Both the position numbers and the translations under genes were made by a program. Below, one piece after another: positions 25,967-33,216 of a stretch of DNA of 64,000 nucleotides. This stretch comes from Pseudomonas tritici (GTDB taxonomy: Bacteria; Pseudomonadota; Gammaproteobacteria; Pseudomonadales; Pseudomonadaceae). The stretch's first letter is position 1. Each line of letters opens with the position of its first letter. The notes below the pieces were generated by a model. It ran no database searches and was not told the origin of the DNA. It worked only from the letters and a program-made list of their open reading frames with translations. The stretch is from the NCBI RefSeq assembly GCF_014268275.3, contig NZ_CP077084.1, positions 3,720,001-3,784,000 on the forward strand, read 5' to 3'.

Positions 25967-26853
25967 AGTCATTCAACGGTCGCGTAGCGGCCATTACCGG
26001 CGCGGCATCCGGCATGGGTCGCGCCCTCGCCCTGGCCCTGGCTCGGGAAGGCTGCCACCTGGCGCTGGCGGACAAAAACAGCCAGGGCTTGGAACAGACC
26101 GAGGCGTTGATCAAGACCTCGACCCTGGCCCCCGTGTTGATCACCACCCAGGTGCTGGATGTTTCCGACCGCCAGGCCATGCTGGATTGGGCCGCGCGCT
26201 GCGTTGCCGAACACGGCCAGGTCAACCTGGTGTTCAACAATGCCGGGGTGGCGCTGTCGAGCACGGTGGAAGGTGTGGACTACGCCGACCTGGAATGGAT
26301 TGTCGGCATCAACTTCTGGGGTGTGGTCCACGGCACCAAGGCGTTCCTGCCGTATCTGAAAGCCTCGGGTGACGGCCATATCGTCAACACCTCCAGCGTA
26401 TTCGGCCTGTTTGCCCAACCCGGCATGAGTGGCTACAACGCTACCAAGTTTGCCGTGCGCGGCTTTACCGAATCCCTGCGCCAAGAGCTGGATATGCAGC
26501 GCTGCGGCGTCTCTGCCACCTGCGTACACCCGGGAGGCATTCGTACCGATATCTGTCGCAGCAGCCGTATCGACGCGAACATGACCGGTTTCCTGATCCA
26601 CAGCGAACAGCAGGCCCGCGCCGACTTCGAGAAGCTGTTCATCACCGACGCCGACCAGGCCGCCAAAGTGATCCTGCAAGGCGTGCGCAAAAACAAGCGT
26701 CGTGTGCTGATCGGCCGTGACGCGTATTTCCTCGACCTGCTCGCCCGGTGCTTGCCGGCGGCCTATCAAGCCTTAGTGGTATTCGCCAGCCAGCGCATGG
26801 CCCCAAAAGCCCGCACGCCGGTGTTTGAAACCAACGACGAGCCCCGTCTCTGA
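25963..26853 (+). CDS. Short-chain dehydrogenase/reductase
   Basis: A 296-residue SDR with TGAASGMG at 12-19, NNAG at 92-95, Ser145, Tyr158 and Lys162. The C-terminal tail beyond about 250 is long and ends in a hydrophobic stretch (LDLLARCLPAAYQALVVF) that could associate with the membrane. The start overlaps the monooxygenase stop. It probably interconverts an alcohol and a ketone, giving the ketone substrate to its partner enzyme. Confidence 0.9.
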   Translation: MKSFNGRVAAITGAASGMGRALALALAREGCHLALADKNSQGLEQTEALIKTSTLAPVLITTQVLDVSDRQAMLDWAARCVAEHGQVNLVFNNAGVALSSTVEGVDYADLEWIVGINFWGVVHGTKAFLPYLKASGDGHIVNTSSVFGLFAQPGMSGYNATKFAVRGFTESLRQELDMQRCGVSATCVHPGGIRTDICRSSRIDANMTGFLIHSEQQARADFEKLFITDADQAAKVILQGVRKNKRRVLIGRDAYFLDLLARCLPAAYQALVVFASQRMAPKARTPVFETNDEPRL

Positions 26854-26868
26854 ACAGGAGCATGCACT

Positions 26869-27702
26869 ATGTTACCGATCCGCCGTGACATCCATTTTGA
26901 CCTGCCCGCCGAGCGCATCAAGGACTGGCATGAACAGGGTCCGTTCATCACGCATTTTTTCAACGCCTTGTCGCTGTTGTTCCCCCAGGGCGAGCTGTTT
27001 TTCATGGACAGCGTGCGCCACTACCGCCAGCACATCGATAACCCTGAACTGAAGAAAGAGGTCCAGGGTTTTATCGGCCAGGAGGCCATGCACAGCCGTG
27101 AGCACGTGGCCTACAACAACCTGCTGCAAGAGGCAGGATTGCCGGCACACACCCTGGACCGACGGCTTAAATTCATCCTCGACCTGCAGAAAAAACACCT
27201 GCCGCCGTCCTTCAACCTCGCGGTGACCATTGCGCTTGAACACTACACCGCGATGCTGGCGGAAATACTCCTGAGCGACCCGACACGTTTCGGCCATTCA
27301 CTCAAAGGCTACCAGCAGATGTGGTACTGGCACGCCCTGGAGGAAACCGAACACAAGGCCGTAGCCTTCGACGTGTGGAATCGCGTGATCAAGCCCGGCC
27401 CCAAGCGTTACTTGCTACGCACCGGGACCATGCTGACCACCACGTTGCTCTTCTGGCTGGTGGTATTCGATTTCCACCTGCGCCTGCTGATTGCCGACCG
27501 CAAATCGGGGGGGCACCTGAAAGGCTTCTGGCGCATGCTGAAGTTTCTGTATGGGCCCAAGGGGGTTTTCCCACGGATGCTGGTGCCGTGGTTGCATTAC
27601 TTCAAACCCGGTTTTCACCCCTGGGACCATGACAACCGGGCTCGTCTGGCTGGAATAGACAGCCTGGTCGAGGAAATCGAGCAGACCCAGCGCGGTTATT
27701 AG
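26869..27702 (+). CDS. PF10118-type 'metal-dependent hydrolase' with a ferritin-like diiron signature
   Basis: A 277-residue protein that matches the family usually labelled predicted metal-dependent hydrolase. The sequence shows the ferritin-like pattern E, ExxH, E, ExxH: Glu42 in GELFF, Glu72-His75 in QEAMH, Glu124 in LEHYTA and Glu159-His162 in EETEH. A hydrophobic stretch at about 187-207 could bind the membrane. This is the ligand set of carboxylate-bridged diiron enzymes, so an oxygenase, desaturase or reductase role is at least as likely as hydrolysis. It is 15 bases after the SDR gene, third in the operon. Its stop overlaps that of the convergent EAL gene. Confidence 0.82.
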   Translation: MLPIRRDIHFDLPAERIKDWHEQGPFITHFFNALSLLFPQGELFFMDSVRHYRQHIDNPELKKEVQGFIGQEAMHSREHVAYNNLLQEAGLPAHTLDRRLKFILDLQKKHLPPSFNLAVTIALEHYTAMLAEILLSDPTRFGHSLKGYQQMWYWHALEETEHKAVAFDVWNRVIKPGPKRYLLRTGTMLTTTLLFWLVVFDFHLRLLIADRKSGGHLKGFWRMLKFLYGPKGVFPRMLVPWLHYFKPGFHPWDHDNRARLAGIDSLVEEIEQTQRGY

Positions 27703-29774
27703 CCCTCGGCTAACGCGGCACGCGCTCGCACAAAGCCTTCCAACTGATCGCCCGGCAGCGCCTTGCTGAAATACCAGCCTTGGATAATCAATTCGGCGCC
27801 GGTGTTCAGGAAAGCCAACTGCTCGGCAGTCTCTACCCCTTCCACCACCACACCCAGGTTCAGCGCCTCACAGAAACGCAACATACCGGTCATGACCTGA
27901 GCGCCCTTGGGATCGTGCTGGGCCACCACGAAACTGCGGTCGATCTTGATGTAGTCCACCGGGAACTGGTGCAGGTAACTCAAGGCCGAAAACCCGGTGC
28001 CGAAGTCATCGATGTAAACCTTGGCGCCAATGGCTTGCAGCTTCTGGATGGTCTGGCGCGTGGCCTGGATATCACTGACCAACGCGTCCTCGGTGATTTC
28101 CACCGATACCTGCCCGTGGGCCTGGGCCAGAATCTCCACAAGGCGCTCACCATAGGCGGCGTCGGTCAGGGTCGCGCTGGAAATATTGATGGTCATCGGC
28201 AAGGCAAAGCCAAGTTTTTGCCACTTCTGGTATTGGCGAACCGCCTGGGAGGCCACCCACACATCCACGTCCGGCATCAACCGCGCCTGGGCCAGCCATT
28301 GCAGGAACTCCCACGGCGAATGCACCGTACCCTGGGCATCACGGGCACGCATCAGCGCTTCACAGCCGGTGCACAGGCCGGTGCGGGTCGAGACCTGCGG
28401 CTGGAATTCGAGGTAGAACTCGTAGTCGCTGATCTGCTGGATGCGGCTCAGCTCAGTGGCCTGGCGCGCCAAAGTCTTGTGCGAAGCGAGCACCGGGTCC
28501 AACTCGCGCAACCGGCCCTTTTCCTCAAGGCCACGGAAGGTCATGTCCAGGGACTTGAGGTAGACCGTGCCGCCCTCAGTGGCCTGGCGATGAATCGCGT
28601 GCACATACGGCGCATACACCAGCGTGCCCAGGGCCAGCAGTGCCAGTTGCAGCGCCACCGCCGCCAGGTCGCCGTGGGTGCTGAGATAGGCGTTGAGCAG
28701 CACAGGCGCCGTGAACGGTACGCTGACCACTGCCGGCGACACCCAGCCCATCTGCACCACGGTTAACGCCACCGTGGCGTTCAACGCCGGTACGATCAGA
28801 AACGGTATGAACAAGCGCGGGTTGAGAATGATCGGTAAACCGAACAGCAGCACTTCACTGACGTTGAACAGTGAGAGCGGCACGCTCGCCACCGCCAACA
28901 GGCGCATGGACTGGCTCTTGGAGAACAGCAGGATCGCCAGCAACAGGCACAATGCACCGCCCGAACCACCGATAAACGCAAAGCTGCCCAATAGGCCGCT
29001 GTTCAACACATACTTGATGGGCTCGCCCGCTGCCGACGCCGTGCTATTCAGCACTACGGCCTGGTCCAGCACATCGAACAACGGTTGCATGGCGTACACA
29101 CCGTGGATCCCGAAAAACCACAGCAGCGAATTCATCAATGTCACAAACAGGCCGCTGCCGTAGGGCGATTCCAACGCATTGAGTACCTGCGGCCCTTGGA
29201 GTTGGGCCACATAGGGCACCTGCAACAACAAGGACAGCACTGCCACCAACGCCAAGGCAGTGATCGCCCCCGGCACCACCATGTTGATCGTACCTCGCAG
29301 GTTGTGCCCCACCAGGTCTTCGTTGACCACTCGGGTCCAGCGGTAACGGTGCAGCCAGGCAATCGCCGGCACATTCAACAGCGGCGAGGCAATCGCGATA
29401 AACAGTACGAAGGTGGCCGAGGCGCGCGGGTACTCCCGCAGGACAAACGTCGCCACTACCACATGAGCCAGGCACAGGAATGCCACCGGCAGCTGCGGCA
29501 GGCGATGTTGGATCGCCAGCATGTAGCCAATGGAAGCGGCCACCAGCAGTGGGATGACGGAGCTGATCTGATTGTGGAGGCCGGCGAGGAACGCCACCAC
29601 CTGCGGGTCGAAGCCAAGCACGCGAGCACATTCAGACAGGATCAGAAAGCTCGCTGACACCAGCAGGCACGGCAGGATCCACAACAACCCTTCGCGGATC
29701 GCTCGCAGCGACTCCGTGCTGGCCAAGGCGGCCAGACGTTGGGTGAAGAAAAGCTTGAACAGCGTTTGCGCCAT
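27699..29774 (-). CDS. PTS EIIC-like membrane domain fused to an EAL phosphodiesterase domain
   Basis: A 691-residue fusion. Residues 1 to about 400 hold around ten membrane helices and resemble the EIIC permease of lactose/cellobiose-type phosphotransferase systems (FGIHGVYAMQPLF, FIGGSGGALCLLLA, NVSEVLLFGLPIILNP). The C-terminal 250 residues form an EAL domain with the catalytic set in place: CEALMR, NISSATL, VEITEDAL, IDDFGTGFSAL, YIKIDRSF and VVEGVETAEQ. It should hydrolyse cyclic di-GMP. No EIIA or EIIB gene is near, so the EIIC part is more likely a sensor or sugar-responsive input than a transporter. The start at 29774 follows AGAGGG. Confidence 0.9.
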   Translation of the reverse strand: MAQTLFKLFFTQRLAALASTESLRAIREGLLWILPCLLVSASFLILSECARVLGFDPQVVAFLAGLHNQISSVIPLLVAASIGYMLAIQHRLPQLPVAFLCLAHVVVATFVLREYPRASATFVLFIAIASPLLNVPAIAWLHRYRWTRVVNEDLVGHNLRGTINMVVPGAITALALVAVLSLLLQVPYVAQLQGPQVLNALESPYGSGLFVTLMNSLLWFFGIHGVYAMQPLFDVLDQAVVLNSTASAAGEPIKYVLNSGLLGSFAFIGGSGGALCLLLAILLFSKSQSMRLLAVASVPLSLFNVSEVLLFGLPIILNPRLFIPFLIVPALNATVALTVVQMGWVSPAVVSVPFTAPVLLNAYLSTHGDLAAVALQLALLALGTLVYAPYVHAIHRQATEGGTVYLKSLDMTFRGLEEKGRLRELDPVLASHKTLARQATELSRIQQISDYEFYLEFQPQVSTRTGLCTGCEALMRARDAQGTVHSPWEFLQWLAQARLMPDVDVWVASQAVRQYQKWQKLGFALPMTINISSATLTDAAYGERLVEILAQAHGQVSVEITEDALVSDIQATRQTIQKLQAIGAKVYIDDFGTGFSALSYLHQFPVDYIKIDRSFVVAQHDPKGAQVMTGMLRFCEALNLGVVVEGVETAEQLAFLNTGAELIIQGWYFSKALPGDQLEGFVRARAALAEG

Positions 29775-30082
29775 GACCCATCCCTCTGCCCATCGCCCAC
29801 TGTCCCTGGAAGGCAGCGCCGTAAACACGGGCTAACGCTACACGTCCAGGCACAGTGAGCGAAAGCTTTTTGCCATTCCTCCGGGTGTTTTTTCAACAAT
29901 GGATGACAGGAAATTCGCTGAATATTTCCAAATAATTGACTTTTCTAAGCTGGGCCCATCGCGGAGTCTGCTTCAATACTTACTGCCTGTGTGTTTATGG
30001 GTGCAGGCTCGCGGCGCCGGGGGCGCAACTGATCAAGGAAGGTTGTTGCAAAGGAAGCAGGCACCAGGGAGATAAGCTGGCT
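29775..30082. other. 308-base intergenic stretch
   Basis: Divergent promoter region between the EIIC-EAL gene and a small membrane protein. The plus strand is AT-rich around 29900-29950. I see no clear hairpin, repeat or small gene in it. Confidence 0.5.
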
Positions 30083-30349
30083 ATGCAAAGTAAGCTGCCA
30101 ATGAAGGGGCACCCGCTGTTTTTCAACGTGCTGCTGTGGGTGTTCGGCGTCGCGCTGCTGTTGATCAGCAGGGGCGTTATTGAACGGGCGACGGGGTCCC
30201 CCAACAATAGCTCTGTTGACTTGGCCCTCGTGCTGAGCGCGTATCTGTTATTGTTTTTACTCAACCCCATACGCGCCTGGACCCACCGCCGGCTGCGCAA
30301 ACGCGCGCGTCGCCTCTGTGCATCCCACCGACCGGAATCCGGCCCTTGA
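30083..30349 (+). CDS. Small two-helix membrane protein, 88 aa
   Basis: Two hydrophobic helices (about 11-28 and 43-60) joined by a short polar loop, then a strongly basic tail (RAWTHRRLRKRARRL). This gives a hairpin with both ends in the cytoplasm by the positive-inside rule. The ATG at 30083 is preceded by GGGAGA. No family recognised. It overlaps nothing real and ends 13 bases before the next start. Confidence 0.55.
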   Translation: MQSKLPMKGHPLFFNVLLWVFGVALLLISRGVIERATGSPNNSSVDLALVLSAYLLLFLLNPIRAWTHRRLRKRARRLCASHRPESGP

Positions 30350-30362
30350 TTGGAGCAAGCCT

Positions 30363-30692
30363 TTGTCACCACCTGGCGATAACCACCAGTTAGCACTGGA
30401 CAGGTTCCTCAACGAACACCCCGATGTGGCCACCGAACTCAATACCCTGAACCCGCTGGCCGCCCAGGCCAAGGGCGAAACCCTGGCGCAGTACCGCGCC
30501 GAGCGGCTGCATGAAGCCTTCGAAGCGGAAGCCGAACGCCAAGGCCTGTTTGCCTGGGAATTGACCCTCAAACTGACCTCCGAGTCCGCCGAAGCCTTCG
30601 AAGCCCAGCGCCTCGAGGTGCACAGGGAAGTGGCGCAGATGGCGGGCCTGGGCTGGAGCGAGTACTGCCAGCTGCATGACCTCCCCGGTTGA
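30363..30692 (+). CDS. Small acidic helical protein, 109 aa (possibly DUF6388)
   Basis: A soluble, helix-rich protein rich in Glu and Ala (ALDRFLNEHPDVATEL, ERLHEAFEAEAERQGLFAWE). I recall a similar Pseudomonas family, DUF6388, but cannot verify it. The frame opens at a GTG (30318), but GGAG at 30352-30355 is correctly spaced for a TTG at 30363, which I take as the start. It ends five bases before the convergent stop of the kinase gene. Confidence 0.6.
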   Translation: MSPPGDNHQLALDRFLNEHPDVATELNTLNPLAAQAKGETLAQYRAERLHEAFEAEAERQGLFAWELTLKLTSESAEAFEAQRLEVHREVAQMAGLGWSEYCQLHDLPG

Positions 30693-30696
30693 CGCA

Positions 30697-31542
30697 CTAG
30701 CTCAGGAACCAGCAACGACGCCGGCCCGCCAACGCATCGCGCAACTCGGCGACGCCTACCGTTCGCTGCTCGGGGTCCATCGCCAATGCTGAACACAACG
30801 AAGGCCAACAGTGCCTGGGCAGCTGCCTGGGCCGACGCAGTCGCTGATTCTGCTGGCGCTCGCCGGGGCGCCGGCCTTCGGCCAGTTCATAGAGCACGCA
30901 GGCAGCCCCGTACAAATCGGCACTGGCCGACGGCCCCCCTCCCGCTATCAGCTCAGGCGCCGCATACGCCGGCGTCCAGGCATTCAGGCGACTGCGGCTC
31001 AAGCTCGGCAACCCAGCTTTTGCCTGCGCCTCGGCATGGCCCAGGCCAAAATCGAACAAGCGTATCCCTTGCTCCCCCACCATGATATTCGCCGGTTTCA
31101 CATCCCCATGCAGGACGCCTTGCCGATGGATATAGGCCAGTGCATCCAGCAATTGCAGGGCCATGGGTTGCAGCTCCTGCCATGCCAGTCCCTGCGGACA
31201 CTCCGGGAGCATGCGATCCAGGGTCAGGCCCGGCATCACTTCCATAGTGAAAAATGCCAGTTGGTGCGTGGTGTCTACCTCGAATGAAAATGCGCGTACC
31301 ACATGGTCATGGCGCAGACTTCGGGTCAGGGCGAATTCGCTGTATAGCAACACATGAGCGTCGTCGGAGGCAGAAAGGGTCTCGCCCAACAGCTTCAGCG
31401 CCACACGGCAGTCGGGCTCGCCGAACGCCTCATGCATCAGGTCCCGGGCCCGATAGACCACGCCCATGCCCCCGGTACCCAGGATTCGTTCAAGCTGATA
31501 GCGCCCCGCCAGCAGGTTAGGCGGACCTGCCGCCGCGCTCAT
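30697..31542 (-). CDS. stk1: Type VI-associated serine/threonine protein kinase
   Basis: A 281-residue Hanks-type kinase made of the catalytic domain alone. The glycine loop is GTGGMGVVY, the ATP-binding lysine lies in VALKLL, the catalytic loop is HGDVKPANIM (HGD instead of HRD), the metal-binding site is DFGLG and the APE-like motif is AAPEL. It lacks the membrane helix and extracellular domain of PpkA, so it fits Stk1 of the HSI-II type VI locus. The start overlaps the phosphatase stop as ATGA. The reading frame is intact although most of the secretion apparatus genes have been lost from this locus. Confidence 0.86.
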   Translation of the reverse strand: MSAAAGPPNLLAGRYQLERILGTGGMGVVYRARDLMHEAFGEPDCRVALKLLGETLSASDDAHVLLYSEFALTRSLRHDHVVRAFSFEVDTTHQLAFFTMEVMPGLTLDRMLPECPQGLAWQELQPMALQLLDALAYIHRQGVLHGDVKPANIMVGEQGIRLFDFGLGHAEAQAKAGLPSLSRSRLNAWTPAYAAPELIAGGGPSASADLYGAACVLYELAEGRRPGERQQNQRLRRPRQLPRHCWPSLCSALAMDPEQRTVGVAELRDALAGRRRCWFLS

Positions 31543-32252
31543 GACTGGACCACCACGGCGGTGAGGTCATCCCGCGCCGGCCCCCGCAATACGTCGCTGA
31601 ATAGCTGCTCCACCACCTGCCGTGGCGTACCTGCACTCATGGCCCTCCCCAGTTCCCTGCAGCTGAGCCCTTGGTACAGACCATCGCTGCACAACAAAAA
31701 CACATCTCCGGGATGGGTACGCAGCTCCAGTATCTCGAGGCTCAGTGGCTGCCGGGCTCCAACTGCACGGGTCAACGCCCTTGCGCCTGGATGAGCCTGG
31801 GCCATTTCTGGACTCAGTTGCTGCTTATCCATGAGGTGTTGCTGTAGGGAGTGGTCACGCGAGAGCTGGTACAGGCGCTGCCCACGCCAAAGGTAGCATC
31901 GACTGTCTCCTGCCCAGATACAGGCCGCACGGTCGTGTTCGAGTAACAGCACCACCACCGTACTGCCCATGATGCCCGCCACGCCATCGGCAGGTTGCAA
32001 CTGACTGTCGAGGCCTCTCAGGCAGCGTTGCACAGCCCCGATCCGTTGATCGAAGCCGCCTTGGCCCGGCAGCGCAGCAAGGCTGCTGACCACCCATTGG
32101 CTGGCGACATTGCCTGCTTGATGGCCACCCATTCCATCGGCGACCGCCCAACAACCACCTTGCGGGCAATCCAGGAACGCGTCCTCATTGCGCGCACGGC
32201 GCTTGCCTTGCGCCGTGCGCCCGGCACTTCGCCAAGGGTGCGCCCTGCTCAC
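31539..32252 (-). CDS. stp1: Type VI-associated PP2C-type protein phosphatase
   Basis: A 237-residue PP2C phosphatase. The metal-binding motifs are complete: RARNEDAF, AVADGMGGHQAG, WAGDSRCYLW, LLCSDGLYQGL and ARDDLTAVVV. It is the partner of the Stk kinase and would reverse its phosphorylations. A frame is open to 32282, but a GTG at 32252 overlaps the stop of the tssM remnant as GTGA, the expected coupling, so I prefer it. It has survived intact directly beside the tssM remnant. Confidence 0.87.
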   Translation of the reverse strand: MSRAHPWRSAGRTAQGKRRARNEDAFLDCPQGGCWAVADGMGGHQAGNVASQWVVSSLAALPGQGGFDQRIGAVQRCLRGLDSQLQPADGVAGIMGSTVVVLLLEHDRAACIWAGDSRCYLWRGQRLYQLSRDHSLQQHLMDKQQLSPEMAQAHPGARALTRAVGARQPLSLEILELRTHPGDVFLLCSDGLYQGLSCRELGRAMSAGTPRQVVEQLFSDVLRGPARDDLTAVVVQS

Positions 32253-32848
32253 AGTTGCTCCGGCAGGCGGAAGGTGCGCCATGTCGCCATCTGGAACGGG
32301 CTTGGGTTGCGTTGACTGGTGAGCAGGTAATTAGCACGCAGGCCAGCCAGGTCGGCTTTGAGTATCTGCGCATTCCTTCCACTGGCAGGCTCGCTTTGCA
32401 TCAGGTCGAAAAACCGGAACAACGACCAGGCGCCACTGTCTTTTTCAATCCCAAGGGGCCGCTCCGCACCGCGCTCCAGCACCAGGCTGCTGCGACCGCT
32501 TTCTGCCTCGTTCGGCCAATGAAACGCCATCGGCACGATTGGGCCGTGACGGTACTCCAGCTGCTGGTCGCCCACTCGCAGCGTCGCCCGGCTGACGGCC
32601 TGGTCCAGGCTGTAGGGCGCCAGCGTAAAACGCACGGCCCAATCACCCTGGTCCTCAGTGAAAAACCCCTGGCGAATGGTCTGTGCCTTGGTCAGTTGGT
32701 CGAGGAGCGAGCGCGCCATCGGCAGGCTGCGGCCTTCCAGGGCCCGCATGCGATAACGGGAGCCCTCGACACTGACAAATGGCCGCAGGTAACCCTCATA
32801 AAAGCGCGCCATGGCGCCCCGTGGTTTGAAGAACTCCTGGAAATCGCT
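32249..32848 (-). pseudogene. tssM: tssM (icmF) remnant: C-terminal region only
   Basis: About 200 residues match the extreme C terminus of TssM. Homology begins at DFQEFFKPRGAMARFYEGYL and continues through LEYRHGPIVPMAFHWP, GAWSLFRFFDLM and the closing NPFQ-type segment (RNPSPFQMATWRTFRLPEQL). A normal TssM is over 1,100 residues with N-terminal membrane helices, so more than 80% is missing. The 5' end of the remnant abuts tssE in a different frame, with no start or ribosome site of its own at the junction. An internal ATG at 32812 exists but would give only 187 residues. The loss of the inner-membrane part makes it non-functional for secretion. Confidence 0.87.
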
Positions 32849-33216
32849 AGCCGCGCGGTGAACACCACGGGCTGGCGGATGCCCTTGACCATCAGCGTGG
32901 CTTCGATAGCGAACGCCAGGGCCAATGGGTCATGATCCCGTGGCAGTGTTGTGACCCGCACATGCTTCAAGCGCGGCTCGTAGGCTCGGATAAATCGCTC
33001 GATCAACAGACGCGACTGACTCAATGATTCATGCAGGCTCTGATTCATATCATTGAGGTCGGGCAAACCGTAGTCCGGCAGCGTCTGTACGCTGCCTGCA
33101 CGGATACTGAGCATTTTCCCGAGATGGATGGCGACGGATGTCACTCCACATGCGGGGGCAGCCGCGAGGCGCTCGAAAAGATTTTGGTGGTGGGGCATTC
33201 CCTGGCCTCTGCTCAT
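32692..33216 (-). pseudogene. tssE: tssE, truncated at its 3' end by a deletion and fused out of frame to tssM
   Basis: The first roughly 125 residues are TssE, the gp25-like baseplate wedge protein: LFERL near the N terminus, LPDYGLPDLNDM, and RLKHVRVTTLPRDHDPLALA with the family core. Similarity ends at about VVFTARLA, where the last strand or so should follow. From there the DNA is tssM read in the wrong frame (RSSSNHGAPWRAFMRV onward), giving some 45 foreign residues to the stop at 32692. The protein might still fold, since only about ten native residues seem lost, but its partners TssF, TssG and TssK are absent here. The start overlaps the tssC stop. Confidence 0.83.

Noticed and set aside
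32249..32812. The 187-codon frame as a short stand-alone gene
   Set aside because: Its homology to TssM begins upstream of the first ATG and no ribosome site fits, so it is a remnant of a larger gene.
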